Shown in pieces: positions 10,466 to 19,810 of a stretch of DNA of 64,000 nucleotides. Positions within the stretch are counted from its first letter, which is position 1. Every line of letters begins with the position of its first letter. The notes beneath the pieces are model-generated. The model was given only the letters and a program-made list of their open reading frames with translations. It was not told the DNA's origin and searched no databases. The stretch lies in contig DATKAE010000062.1 in the NCBI GenBank assembly GCA_035498405.1, positions 18,888 to 82,887 on the forward strand, read 5' to 3'. The position numbers and the translations under genes are program-made. Source of the stretch: DATBFU01 sp035498405 (GTDB lineage Bacteria; Acidobacteriota; Thermoanaerobaculia; UBA5066; Gp7-AA6).

Positions 10466-11629
10466 CTAGTCCATCTGACGGCGCAAGACCGTCGGGATGT
10501 CGAAATCGTCCCGTGCCGACGCATTTGGGCCGAATCCTCCCGAGTCGTCTCCGCGCAGAAACGGCGCCCGGCCCGGACGCACTGGGGCGGCCGCCTTGTT
10601 GTGCTCCTCTTCGAGAGCGGCCTGCGCCTCGTCGGCCCGGTCGAAGCCCGTGGCGATGACCGTGACCTTCACGAGGCCGGAGAGACGTTCGTCATGCACA
10701 CAGCCGAACAGGATCTCGGCCTCCGGGTCGGCGGCTTGCTGAATGATCTCGGCGGCCTCGTTGACCTCGAAGAGCGTCAGATCTGCTCCTCCGGTGATGT
10801 TCATGAGGACGCCGCGCGCCCCTTCGATCGAAGCGTCCTCGAGCAGAGGCGAGCTGATGGCTGCCTGCGCCGCGTGGATCGCGCGGTTCTCTCCCTCCGC
10901 CATCGCCGTGCCCATCAACGCCCGACCCATGTCGGACATGATCTTCTTGACGTCCGCGAAGTCGAGATTGATCTCGCCGGGGCAGTTGATCAAGTCCGAG
11001 ATCCCCTGGATCGCCTGCCGCAGCACGTCGTCGGCGGTCTTGAAGGCGTCGTTCAACGGCGTGTTCTTCTCGACGAAGGAGAGCAGGCGCTGGTTTGGGA
11101 TCGTGATCAGGGTGTCGACATGATCGCGCAGCTCCCGCGCCGCCCGCTCGGCCTGACGCATTCGCTTCTTGCCCTCGAAGTCGAAGGGCTTGGTCACGAC
11201 CGCGACCGTCAGCGCTCCGGCCTCGGCCGCGAGCTTGGCGATGATGGGGCCGGCGCCCGATCCGGTGCCGCCCCCGAGTCCCGCCGCGAGGAAGACCATG
11301 TCGGCGCCCTTGATGACGTGCGCGAGCTTCTCCTGATCCTCGAGGGCGGCGTTGCGCCCCACCTCCGGATCCGCTCCCGCGCCCAATCCCTTCGTCAGCC
11401 GAGACCCGATCTGTAGCTTCATTGGCGAGGAAGCCATCCGGAGGGCCTGCAGGTCCGTGTTGCAGGCGATGTACTCGACACCCCGCAGACCCGCCGCGAT
11501 CATCCGGTTGACCGCGTTGGTCCCGCCGCCTCCGACCCCGATGACCTTGATTGCCGCCGGGGAGGCGTCGCCGCCCTCCAACTCGATCGAGAGCCGATGC
11601 GGTTTGTCGTCGCCCACGAACTCGATCAT
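10466..11629 (-). CDS. ftsZ: Cell division GTPase FtsZ
   Basis: A 387-residue tubulin homologue that polymerises into the Z ring. The GTP-binding signature is GGGTGSGAGP at about 119-128, the synergy (T7) loop is in GEINLDFADVKK, and the conserved C-terminal peptide DDFDIPTVLRRQMD, which binds FtsA and other partners, is at the very end after a short linker. I chose ATG 11629 because the conserved core (IKVIGVGGGGTNAVNRM) begins 26 residues later; the frame stays open upstream but that sequence is antisense-like. Last gene of the dcw cluster, 41 bases after ftsA. Confidence 0.97.
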   Translation of the reverse strand: MIEFVGDDKPHRLSIELEGGDASPAAIKVIGVGGGGTNAVNRMIAAGLRGVEYIACNTDLQALRMASSPMKLQIGSRLTKGLGAGADPEVGRNAALEDQEKLAHVIKGADMVFLAAGLGGGTGSGAGPIIAKLAAEAGALTVAVVTKPFDFEGKKRMRQAERAARELRDHVDTLITIPNQRLLSFVEKNTPLNDAFKTADDVLRQAIQGISDLINCPGEINLDFADVKKIMSDMGRALMGTAMAEGENRAIHAAQAAISSPLLEDASIEGARGVLMNITGGADLTLFEVNEAAEIIQQAADPEAEILFGCVHDERLSGLVKVTVIATGFDRADEAQAALEEEHNKAAAPVRPGRAPFLRGDDSGGFGPNASARDDFDIPTVLRRQMD

Positions 11630-11670
11630 CGTCTGATTCCTCCCTCGCCGCGTTTCCCCTCGCCGCCGAC

Positions 11671-12894
11671 TCAAAAGAAGTCCCGAAATGCTCTCGCCAC
11701 CGAGCCCGTGATCCGCGCCAGACCCTCGGCGCGGCGCCTCTTCGGCTTGTACCGGTGCCCGTAGAGCAGGAGCCCCGTCGCCGTCGCCCACTCGGGTCGT
11801 GAAACGACGTCCACCAACCCTCCCACACCCGAGGGAACTCCTCGCCGCACGGGCCCTTCGAAGATGCCCTCGGCGACCTCGACGAGGCCTTCGAGCTCCG
11901 CCCCGCCTCCCGTCAGGACCACGCCGGAGCGGATCTCCTTGTCGAGCCCCAGCCGCTGGAGGTCCTCCCGGACCAGCGAGAGCAGCTCCTCGGCACGCGG
12001 CTGCAGAATCTCGGCCAGCGTCGTCCTCGGGCAGAGCTTCGGCGCGCGCCCGCCGACCATCGGCACCTCCACCATCTCGTCCTCTGCGACGGCGGAGCGC
12101 AGCGCGCATCCGAATTTCTTCTTGATTCGCTCGGCGTCGGTGATCGGCGCTCGAAGCACGACGGCCAGATCGTTGGTGAAGTGATCGCCGCCAATCGGGA
12201 TGACACCCGTCAAGGCGATCGAGCCCCGCTGATACACCGCGAGCTCGGTCGTGCCCCCGCCGATATCGACGAGGGCGATGCCCAACTCTTTCTCGTCGGG
12301 CGTGAGGACCGCTTCCGCGGCGGCGAACTGCTCGAGGAGCAGCTGCACCACTTCGATGCCCGCCTTGTTCAGGCACGTGACGATGTTCTGGGTGACCGCC
12401 ACCGGCGCCGTCACCACGTGCACGTCCGCTTCGAGCCGCGACCCCACCATGCCGACGGGATCGCCCACACCGTCCTGCCCATCCACGGTGAAGTCCCGCG
12501 GCACGACGTGCAAGACTTCGTGGTCCTGGGGAATCTGCACGCCTCGGGCGGCGTCGATGACCCGAGCCACGTCGTCTCGGGTGATCTCGCGGTCCTTGCC
12601 CGCCACCGCCACGACCCCCCGACTGTTGAAAGAACGGACATTGGAGCCGGAGACCCCGACCCAGGCCCGCGAGATCTGGACGCCGGCCATGATCTCGGCC
12701 TCCTCGGCGGCCCGCTTGATTGCCTCGATCGTCGAGTCGACGTTGACGATGTTGCCCTTGCGCGTCCCGCGGTTGGCGGCGGCGCCCTTGCCGATGACAT
12801 CCAGCGCTCCGCGCGAATTCTGCTCGCCGATGAGGACGCAGATCTTGGAGGACCCGATATCGCAGGCGACCAGGAAGTTCTCGGGCTTGGCCAT
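11671..12894 (-). CDS. ftsA: Cell division protein FtsA
   Basis: A 407-residue actin-fold ATPase that tethers FtsZ to the membrane. It starts MAKPENFLVACDIGSSKICVLIGE, the first phosphate-binding loop. Other landmarks are VDIGGGTTELAVY (second phosphate loop) and VVLTGGGAELEGL (adenosine motif). The C-terminus ends in a short amphipathic helix (ITGSVARAFRDFF), the expected membrane-targeting sequence. Lies between ftsQ (106 bases upstream) and ftsZ. Confidence 0.96.
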   Translation of the reverse strand: MAKPENFLVACDIGSSKICVLIGEQNSRGALDVIGKGAAANRGTRKGNIVNVDSTIEAIKRAAEEAEIMAGVQISRAWVGVSGSNVRSFNSRGVVAVAGKDREITRDDVARVIDAARGVQIPQDHEVLHVVPRDFTVDGQDGVGDPVGMVGSRLEADVHVVTAPVAVTQNIVTCLNKAGIEVVQLLLEQFAAAEAVLTPDEKELGIALVDIGGGTTELAVYQRGSIALTGVIPIGGDHFTNDLAVVLRAPITDAERIKKKFGCALRSAVAEDEMVEVPMVGGRAPKLCPRTTLAEILQPRAEELLSLVREDLQRLGLDKEIRSGVVLTGGGAELEGLVEVAEGIFEGPVRRGVPSGVGGLVDVVSRPEWATATGLLLYGHRYKPKRRRAEGLARITGSVARAFRDFF

Positions 12895-13000
12895 CTTCAG
12901 AAACCCATGCGCCGGAAAGCGGGGGGCCGAGGAAGAAAAGCGAGCGGAAACGTCGGCCAAGTTCTTCCTTCCCCCTCTTTTCTCTGCCGCCTTCCGATCC

Positions 13001-13807
13001 TCACAACGAATGTCCGCCGCCGTAGGCGCCCACCAGTACGATTTGATCCGCGAAACGAAGATCGATCGCCTGCGCCTCCCAACCCCGACTCTCCATGAGG
13101 CTCCGCGCCCGGAGCAGCGCCGCAATCTTTTCGGAGGCATCCCGCCGCAGGACCCGAATCGGCCTCCGAAAGATGGAATCCATCATACCGAATCCCGCGT
13201 CGGGCAACGCATCGATTTGCGACAGCGCGGCGTAGTACTCGGGACGCCGCGCGCGGAGATCCTCGAGCAGCCCCACGACCTCGGGCAAGGCGCGCAGATC
13301 GCCCGAAACAATGACGTAGTCGCTCGAGTCCACGCGCGGATCGTGCGCCGCGATCGGCCGCCCATCGCTTCCGAGCCAGAGAAGGCGCGGGCCGTTGCGC
13401 CACAGCGCCACCGCGCGCCGCTCCGAGAGACGAACCTCGAGACCGTCGGGAAATCGCTTCGCGAGCGTCACGCGCTCGACCCACGGATGCGCCAGGAGAC
13501 GATCGGCGATCGGGGCGAGGTCCAGCGTCAACAGGTTCTTCGTTCGGTAAGGGGCGAGTGTCACCAGAATTTCTTCGGTTCGAGCGCGCCGGTTGCCAGA
13601 AATCTCGAAACGCCGCACCGTGAGCAGCGAGCTCGAGAGCAAACGCGAGACGCCGACGGCACAAAGAAGAATCGCCCCGCCGATCACACCCGCTCGGGCC
13701 ACCGCAAGGGCGCGACGCCGCCGCGGCGGGACGCGGCCCCGGCGAAGGAAGCCAGGCTCAACCACGGGTCCCCCCGGCAAGGAACTGCTCGCCGAACCGG
13801 ACGACAT
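13001..13807 (-). CDS. ftsQ: Cell division protein FtsQ (DivIB)
   Basis: A 268-residue bitopic division protein. A basic cytoplasmic tail is followed by a membrane segment near residues 37-58 and then a POTRA domain (VRRFEISGNRRARTEEIL) and the FtsQ beta domain (HPWVERVTLAKRFPDGLEVRLSER). It acts in the periplasm as a scaffold for FtsL/FtsB. The ATG at 13807 lies 50 bases inside murC; a GTG at 13765 would overlap murC by only 8 bases and is an alternative start. Confidence 0.92.
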   Translation of the reverse strand: MSSGSASSSLPGGPVVEPGFLRRGRVPPRRRRALAVARAGVIGGAILLCAVGVSRLLSSSLLTVRRFEISGNRRARTEEILVTLAPYRTKNLLTLDLAPIADRLLAHPWVERVTLAKRFPDGLEVRLSERRAVALWRNGPRLLWLGSDGRPIAAHDPRVDSSDYVIVSGDLRALPEVVGLLEDLRARRPEYYAALSQIDALPDAGFGMMDSIFRRPIRVLRRDASEKIAALLRARSLMESRGWEAQAIDLRFADQIVLVGAYGGGHSL

Positions 13808-15143
13808 CGCCCGCCCCGAGCGTCAGGAGCAGGTCTCCCGGCTGGAGAATTCCTTCCAGCACACCAACAACCTTTTCTCTATCAGCAACATAGACAGCCT
13901 TCGGGTGACCCTGCTCCACGGCCGCTCTCTGAACGAGCTCCCCGGTAACGCCGGGAATCGGCTTCTCGCGCGAGGCGTAGACATCCGTGACCACCGCCAC
14001 GTCGCTGCCACAAAGGGACCGGCCGAAATCCTCCGCGAAGTCCCTCGTGCGGGAAAAGAGGTGGGGCTGGAAGAGTGCCACGAGGCGACGCTCCGGGTAG
14101 ACCTGTCGCGCCGCCGAGAGCGTGGCCGTGATCTCGGTCGGATGGTGAGCGTAGTCATCCACGACCCGGACTCCTCCTCGCTCCCCCTTCGTCTCGAACC
14201 GCCGCACGACCCCCGAGAAGGTCGCGAGGGCAGCCGCGATTTTGGGAAAGGGAATCGAGAGCTCGCGTCCGACCGCGACGGCGGCCAGCGCGTTGGACAC
14301 GTTGTGCCGGCCCGGGATCGGCAGCCGCACGGTCCCGAGGAGCGAGCGCTCGCCCTCCCAAACCTCGAAGGTCGTTCCCTGAGGATCCGGCCGGATGCCT
14401 CGGGCCCGAAGGCTCGCGCCCTCCGACTCGCCGTAAGTCACCACGCGCCGCTTGACGCGAGGAAGCACGCGCGCCACACCCGCGTCGTCCGCGCAGCCGA
14501 TCACGGCGCCGTAGAACGCGACGCGGCCGGCGAATGCGGTGAACGCGTCGACGATCTCGTCGAGATCGCGGTAGGTGTCGAGGTGATCCTCCTCGATGTT
14601 GGTGATGACCGCCACGACCGGTGTGAGCTCGAGGAAGGAACGGTCGAACTCGTCGGCCTCGGCAACCAGGAAGTCGCCCTTCCCGAGCCGCGCGCCCGTC
14701 CCGAGGATCCGCACTTGGCCGCCCACGACGATCGTGGGATCGAAGCCCGCCTCCGTCAAGACCAAACCCGTCATGGAGGTGGTCGTGGTCTTGCCGTGCG
14801 TTCCGGCGACGGCGATGCCCTGCTTGAGACGCATGATCTCGCCCAGCATCTCGGCCCGCCGGATGACGGGAATGCCCGCGGCGCGCGCCGCCGCCACCTC
14901 CGGGTTCGATTCTGCGACCGCCGACGAGATCACGAACAGGTCGGCTTCCCGCACGTGCGACGCGTCGTGCCCCGTCGCGATCCGGGCCCCCAGACGCGCC
15001 AGCCGATCCGTGTTCTCGGAGCGCTGGAGGTCGCAGCCGGAGATCTCGAGGGGCGTGGAGAGCAGCAGGATCTCGGCCAGCCCGCTCATCCCGACGCCCC
15101 CGGCGCCGACGAAGTGCAGGCGCCGCAGCCGCAGGAATCTCAC
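13758..15143 (-). CDS. murC: UDP-N-acetylmuramate--L-alanine ligase MurC
   Basis: A 461-residue Mur ligase that adds L-Ala to UDP-MurNAc in the cytoplasm. The N-terminal Rossmann part starts RLHFVGAGGVGMSGLAE, the ATP site is GTHGKTTTTSM, and VVDDYAHHPTEI is a conserved MurC motif. The start is GTG at 15143, overlapping the murG stop as GTGA, so the pair is translationally coupled. Typical MurC length is 450-490 residues. Neither murB nor ddl follows, unlike the order in E. coli and Bacillus. Confidence 0.96.
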   Translation of the reverse strand: MRFLRLRRLHFVGAGGVGMSGLAEILLLSTPLEISGCDLQRSENTDRLARLGARIATGHDASHVREADLFVISSAVAESNPEVAAARAAGIPVIRRAEMLGEIMRLKQGIAVAGTHGKTTTTSMTGLVLTEAGFDPTIVVGGQVRILGTGARLGKGDFLVAEADEFDRSFLELTPVVAVITNIEEDHLDTYRDLDEIVDAFTAFAGRVAFYGAVIGCADDAGVARVLPRVKRRVVTYGESEGASLRARGIRPDPQGTTFEVWEGERSLLGTVRLPIPGRHNVSNALAAVAVGRELSIPFPKIAAALATFSGVVRRFETKGERGGVRVVDDYAHHPTEITATLSAARQVYPERRLVALFQPHLFSRTRDFAEDFGRSLCGSDVAVVTDVYASREKPIPGVTGELVQRAAVEQGHPKAVYVADREKVVGVLEGILQPGDLLLTLGAGDVVRFGEQFLAGGTRG

Positions 15144-16234
15144 GTGGCCCGCCTCTCGATCTCGAACAGCAGGCCGGCGAGAAGCGCCGCCGCGTCCGCC
15201 TTCCCCAGCCGCCGCGCCTGCGCGGCCATCCGCTCGAGCCGATCCGGCGCGGCGAAGAGGTCTCGCACCGTCTGCGCCAGGGCTCGGCCGGAGAGCTCTC
15301 TCTCTTCGAGAACGACCGCGGCGCCGCTCTCGGCCACGGCCCGGGCGTTGGCGAGCTGGTGGCCGTGCGTCGAGGAGGCGAGCGGAACGAGGATCGCGGG
15401 TCTTCCCGCGGCGCCGAGCTCGGCCAAGGTCATCGCTCCGGCCCGGCAGATCACGAGGTCGCAGCGGCCCATCGAATCGAAGAGCCGAGGCAGAAAGGGC
15501 TCGAGGCGCCAACCCTCGGGGAGTTTCCCGTAGGCCTGGCGCACCGAGTCCAGCCACTTCTCTCCCGTCTGATGAACCACCTCGAATCCCTCCCCCGCGA
15601 GCAGCGGCGCGGCCTCCACCATCGCGCGGTTCAAGGCCGCCGAACCCTGACTGCCGCCGAAGGCGAGCAGCCGCCGAGGGCGTGCCCCGCCCGTCTCCGG
15701 ACGCGGGGCGGCGAAGAACTCCTTGCGAACGGGCGTTCCCGTCACCACCGCCCTGGCCGAAAAGCGCGGCCGGGCCGCTTCGAACCCCACGGCGGTGCGG
15801 GTCGCCACACGGGAGAGCAGCCGGTTGGCCACCCCGGGCAAGGCATTCGACTCGTGGATGAGCGTCGGGATCGAGAGGGAGCGGGCCGCGAGGATGACCG
15901 GGACGCTGACGTAGGCGCCCAGGCCCACGACCGCGCCCGGATCGAGCTTCCGGAGCAGGCGCCTCGCTTCGCGGACCGAAAGCGGCAGCCGGGCGAGCGA
16001 CCTGATCCGGTCGGCCACGGACTTCCCCGAAAAGCCGCTCGCGTGCACGGTCTCGAGCGGAAATCCCGCTTCGGGCACCAAGCGCGCTTCGAGGCCCTCG
16101 CCCGTGCCGATGAAGACGACGTGCGCTTTCGGCCGCTGGGCGACGATCTCACCCGCCAGCGCGAGTCCCGGAAAGATATGGCCACCGGTGCCGCCGGCCG
16201 CGATCACGTAGGTCGTTGCCGAGTCACGCTTCAC
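15140..16234 (-). CDS. murG: UDP-GlcNAc:undecaprenyl-PP-MurNAc-pentapeptide transferase MurG
   Basis: A 364-residue GT-B glycosyltransferase that makes lipid II on the inner face of the membrane. The glycine-rich loop GGTGGHIFPGLAL is near the N-terminus, and FGGSQGSAALN and CRAGAMTLAELGAAGRPAILVP are the C-terminal donor-binding motifs. The ATG overlaps the end of ftsW by 11 bases. Length is normal for the family. Confidence 0.97.
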   Translation of the reverse strand: MKRDSATTYVIAAGGTGGHIFPGLALAGEIVAQRPKAHVVFIGTGEGLEARLVPEAGFPLETVHASGFSGKSVADRIRSLARLPLSVREARRLLRKLDPGAVVGLGAYVSVPVILAARSLSIPTLIHESNALPGVANRLLSRVATRTAVGFEAARPRFSARAVVTGTPVRKEFFAAPRPETGGARPRRLLAFGGSQGSAALNRAMVEAAPLLAGEGFEVVHQTGEKWLDSVRQAYGKLPEGWRLEPFLPRLFDSMGRCDLVICRAGAMTLAELGAAGRPAILVPLASSTHGHQLANARAVAESGAAVVLEERELSGRALAQTVRDLFAAPDRLERMAAQARRLGKADAAALLAGLLFEIERRAT

Positions 16235-17330
16235 GTCCCTCGACCTCGTGTTGCGACACGTTCAAGATCAATCCCGCCGCCAACCACGAGGCGACCAATG
16301 AGGATCCGCCATAGGAAACGAACGGGAGCGGCAGGCCTTTGGTCGGCATCAGGGCGAGCACCACGCTCATGTTGATGGCGGCCTGCACGACGATCATCGC
16401 GGTCGCCCCCGCGGCGAGAAACGCGCCGAACGCGTCGGGGGCGCGCCGCGCGGCGCGCAGTCCCCGCCAGCCGATCACGCCGAACGCGAGCACGAGGGCC
16501 GCCGCGCCGACGAACCCCAGTTCCTCACCCACGATGGCGAAAATGAAGTCGGTGTGAGGGTATGGCAGAAAGAAGAGCTTCTGGCGACTTCCGCCGAGTC
16601 CGTTTCCGAACCACCCTCCCGCGCCGACGGCGATCAGGGACTGCAGGGCCTGGAAGCCGGCGCCGAGCGGATCGGCCTCCGGGTTCCAGAAGGAGAGCAG
16701 CCGGGCCTTTCGGTAGCTCGCCGAGAAGGCGAATGCTGCCAGCAACGGCACGGCCGCCGCCGCTCCGATCGCGAAGACCCTTCCCCGCGCTCCCGCCAGC
16801 CAGAGCACGACCGCGCACAGGACGAGGTAACAGACGGCCGTGCCCATGTCGGGCTCGAGAAGCACCACCCCCGCCGCGAGTGTCGCGAAAACCGCGCAAG
16901 GCACGACGACGCGATCGACTCCGCCGGCCTTTTCGCTCTTGCTCGCCACCTGCGAAGCGAGGACGAGCACGAGTCCGATCTTCAGCAACTCCGACGGCTG
17001 CAACATGACCGGGCCCGCCGAGAACCACCGCCGCGCGGCGTTGATGGGCGGCCGAAACAACACGGCCCCGCAGAGCAGCAGCGCGACGCCATAGGCCCCG
17101 TAGACGATCCAGGGACTGGCCAGCCGGCGATAGTCGATTCGGTACACCGCGAAGGCTGCGAGCCCTCCGAGCGCCAGCGCGGCGATCTGCTTCAACAGGT
17201 AGCGATAGGGGTTCCCCGAGACGGCCGCGGCGGACACGGCCGAGGCGCTGTAGATCATCACGCACCCGAAGAGCGACAAAGCGGTCAGCGCCACGAAGAG
17301 GACTTTGTCGCTCGCGAGCTTACGCGCCAT
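16224..17330 (-). CDS. ftsW: Septal peptidoglycan glycosyltransferase FtsW
   Basis: A 368-residue SEDS-family membrane protein with about ten membrane segments. The hallmark near the C-terminus, PTKGLPLPFVSYGGSSLV, is present, as is the FxGxG-like region FGNGLGGSRQKLFFLPYPHTDF. It polymerises lipid II together with the transpeptidase FtsI, which is encoded in the same cluster. Separated from murD by 21 bases. Confidence 0.95.
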   Translation of the reverse strand: MARKLASDKVLFVALTALSLFGCVMIYSASAVSAAAVSGNPYRYLLKQIAALALGGLAAFAVYRIDYRRLASPWIVYGAYGVALLLCGAVLFRPPINAARRWFSAGPVMLQPSELLKIGLVLVLASQVASKSEKAGGVDRVVVPCAVFATLAAGVVLLEPDMGTAVCYLVLCAVVLWLAGARGRVFAIGAAAAVPLLAAFAFSASYRKARLLSFWNPEADPLGAGFQALQSLIAVGAGGWFGNGLGGSRQKLFFLPYPHTDFIFAIVGEELGFVGAAALVLAFGVIGWRGLRAARRAPDAFGAFLAAGATAMIVVQAAINMSVVLALMPTKGLPLPFVSYGGSSLVASWLAAGLILNVSQHEVEGREA

Positions 17331-17351
17331 GATTCCCGGCGCCTTCCTGCC

Positions 17352-18728
17352 TCACGCCTTGCGCTCTCCCATCGCGCGCGCCAGGGTTGCAAAATGCTTT
17401 CCTCGCTCCTCGTAGTTCGCGTAGGCGTCGAAGGAAGCGCATGCGGGAGAGAGCAAGACCGTGTCGCCCGGTCGAGCGATCTCGCTCGCCCGCAGGACCG
17501 CGTTCTCCATCGTGCCCGAGCGCTCGATTGCGACCGCACCGGCGAGCGCCCGCTCGATCGTCGCCGCGGCCTCGCCGATCGTCAGCACCTGGCGCGCGGC
17601 GCGGGCCACCGCCGGGGCCAATGACGGAAAGTCGCCATGCTTGTCGCGCCCGCCCAGAATCAGGATGACGCTGCCCTCGGAAAAGCCCTCGAGGCACTTC
17701 CGTGTCGCATCCACGTTGGTTCCCTTCGAGTCGTCGACCCAGCGCACGCCGCGCGCCTGCGCCACGAGCTCGCTGCGGTGGGGCAAGCCCGTAAATCGCA
17801 TCAGGCCTTCCCGGATCGCGTCCTCCGGCGCCTGGAGGCACTCGGCCGCGGCGAGCACCGCCAGGGCATTCTCCAGGTTGTGCGCGCCGGGCAGCGCCAG
17901 CCGATCGGCGGGCAGGACTTCGCGCCTCGGGCCGGCGACGCCGGAGCAGAGCATGCCTTCCTCCAGCCACACACCCGCCTCCCGCGGACCCGATCGCGAG
18001 AAGGGGACCCGGCGGGCGGGGGTGGGCGAGGCGGCGGCCGGCGGATCGTCGGCGTTGACCACCGAGAAATCCTGCGGGCGCTGCCGCGCGAAGATCCGCT
18101 GTTTGGCCAGCGCATAGGCGGCGAAATCCGGATAGCGATCGAGGTGATCGGGGGTGAGATTGGTCAGCACGGCAACCTGCGGGGCGAAGCGGTCGCTGGC
18201 CTCGAGCTGGAAGGAGGAGAGCTCCACGACGAAGTCGCGAGCCGTCCGATCGGAGAGAAACGACGAGAGCGGGACGCCGATGTTTCCCGCAAGCACGACG
18301 GGCCGGCCGGCGCGCCGCAGCACCTCCGCGATCCAAGCCGTCGTCGTCGACTTGCCGTTGGTTCCCGTCACGGCCACCCAGCGGTTCTCCCCTTCGACCT
18401 CGCTCTCCGCAATCCGCCAGGCGATCTCGAATTCCGCCAGGACCGGGATCCGCCGTTGGCGCGCCACCCCGACCACGGGCGCTGTCAGGGGAACGCCGGG
18501 GGAGACGGCCAGCCAGTCGGCTCCCTCGAGGACCGCTTCCTTCAGCCCGCCGAAGAAGAACTCGACACCCCGGTCCCGGAGCTCCCGGGCCTCCGGGAAG
18601 GCGCTCTCGGGCTTGTCGTCCGCCACGGAAACCGCCACGCCGCGATCGCGCAACGCGTCGGCGAGGGCGCGGCCGCTGCGCGCAAACCCGAGGACCGCCA
18701 CTCTCGGCGGAAGAGTCGGCTCGCTCAT
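17352..18728 (-). CDS. murD: UDP-MurNAc-L-alanine--D-glutamate ligase MurD
   Basis: A 458-residue Mur ligase that adds D-Glu. The N-terminal domain has VAVLGFARSGRALADAL, the ATP loop is VTGTNGKSTTTAW, and LEASDRFAPQVAVLTNLTPDHLDRY and ILGGRDKHGDF are family motifs. The ATG at 18728 overlaps the mraY stop as ATGA. The open frame continues far upstream inside mraY but that part is a shadow. Confidence 0.96.
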   Translation of the reverse strand: MSEPTLPPRVAVLGFARSGRALADALRDRGVAVSVADDKPESAFPEARELRDRGVEFFFGGLKEAVLEGADWLAVSPGVPLTAPVVGVARQRRIPVLAEFEIAWRIAESEVEGENRWVAVTGTNGKSTTTAWIAEVLRRAGRPVVLAGNIGVPLSSFLSDRTARDFVVELSSFQLEASDRFAPQVAVLTNLTPDHLDRYPDFAAYALAKQRIFARQRPQDFSVVNADDPPAAASPTPARRVPFSRSGPREAGVWLEEGMLCSGVAGPRREVLPADRLALPGAHNLENALAVLAAAECLQAPEDAIREGLMRFTGLPHRSELVAQARGVRWVDDSKGTNVDATRKCLEGFSEGSVILILGGRDKHGDFPSLAPAVARAARQVLTIGEAAATIERALAGAVAIERSGTMENAVLRASEIARPGDTVLLSPACASFDAYANYEERGKHFATLARAMGERKA

Positions 18729-19810
18729 CGCAGCTTCAGCGTCGACAGGGCGGCGACGCCGAAGAAGAGCGCCAGGATCCAGAATCGGATGATGACACGC
18801 GACTCCGCCCAGCCTCCGAGCTCGAAGTGATGATGGAGGGGCGCCATCCGGAACACGCGCTTGCCGGTCGTCTTGAAGGAGACGACCTGGATGATGACCG
18901 AGAGCGCTTCCAGCACGAAGAGCCCGCCCACGATCGCGAGCAGGATTTCTTGTTTGGTCATGACGGCGACGGCGGCGATCGCGCCGCCGAGCGGGAGCGA
19001 GCCCACGTCCCCCATGAAGACGTCGGCCGGATGGCAGTTGAACCAGAGGAATCCGAGGGAAGCGCCGACGATCGACCCGCAGAAGACCGCGAGCTCCCCC
19101 GACTGCGGGACGAAGGGAATCTGCAGATAGCGGGCCGTCACCGCGTTTCCGGTCACGTACGCGAGAACCGCGTACGTGCCCGCGGCGATCCCGACCGCTC
19201 CGATGGCGAGCCCGTCCAAGCCGTCGGTCAGATTCACCGCGTTCGAAGAGCCCACCACCACCACGGCCACGAAAGGAACGTAGAGCAGGCCGAGGTCGAG
19301 CAACGCCTTCTTCAGGAAGGGAAAGGTCAGGACCGTCGAGAAGGCGCCGTGGCTCGCCCACTGCCCGATCGCCCAGGCCACGGCGACCGCGACCAGAAAC
19401 TGCGGCAGCAGCTTGGCGCGCCCGGTGAGGCCGAGACTGCGCTTTCGCGCGACCTTGGTGTAATCGTCCGCGAAGCCGACCACGCCGAAGGCAAGCAGCG
19501 TTCCGAGTGCGATCCAGACGAACCGATTGGAAAGATCCATCCAGAGCAGCGTCGCCGCGGCGATCGAGAAGAGGATCAGAAGGCCGCCCATCGTCGGCGT
19601 GCCCGCCTTTGCCCGATGCGAGCTCGGCCCCTCTTCCCGGATCGCCTGCCCGATTTGCCTCTTTCGGAGCAACCGGATCATCGCCGGCCCCATCGCGAGC
19701 AGAAGGAGCAGGGCCGTCAGCGCCCCGAGCGCGGTGCGGAAGGTGATGTACCGGAACACGTTGAAGACCGGGAACTGGCGGGCCATCGGGTAGAGCCAGT
19801 AGTAGAGCAT
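18725..19810 (-). CDS. mraY: Phospho-MurNAc-pentapeptide transferase MraY
   Basis: A 361-residue polytopic enzyme that makes lipid I. Conserved motifs in order are PTMGGLLIL, GFADDYTKV (Mg-binding Asp-Asp), NAVNLTDGLDGLAIG and APLHHHFEL. About ten membrane segments. It begins MLYYWLYPMARQF, a common MraY start. The ATG shares one base with the murF stop (TGATG), consistent with coupled translation. Confidence 0.97.
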   Translation of the reverse strand: MLYYWLYPMARQFPVFNVFRYITFRTALGALTALLLLLAMGPAMIRLLRKRQIGQAIREEGPSSHRAKAGTPTMGGLLILFSIAAATLLWMDLSNRFVWIALGTLLAFGVVGFADDYTKVARKRSLGLTGRAKLLPQFLVAVAVAWAIGQWASHGAFSTVLTFPFLKKALLDLGLLYVPFVAVVVVGSSNAVNLTDGLDGLAIGAVGIAAGTYAVLAYVTGNAVTARYLQIPFVPQSGELAVFCGSIVGASLGFLWFNCHPADVFMGDVGSLPLGGAIAAVAVMTKQEILLAIVGGLFVLEALSVIIQVVSFKTTGKRVFRMAPLHHHFELGGWAESRVIIRFWILALFFGVAALSTLKLR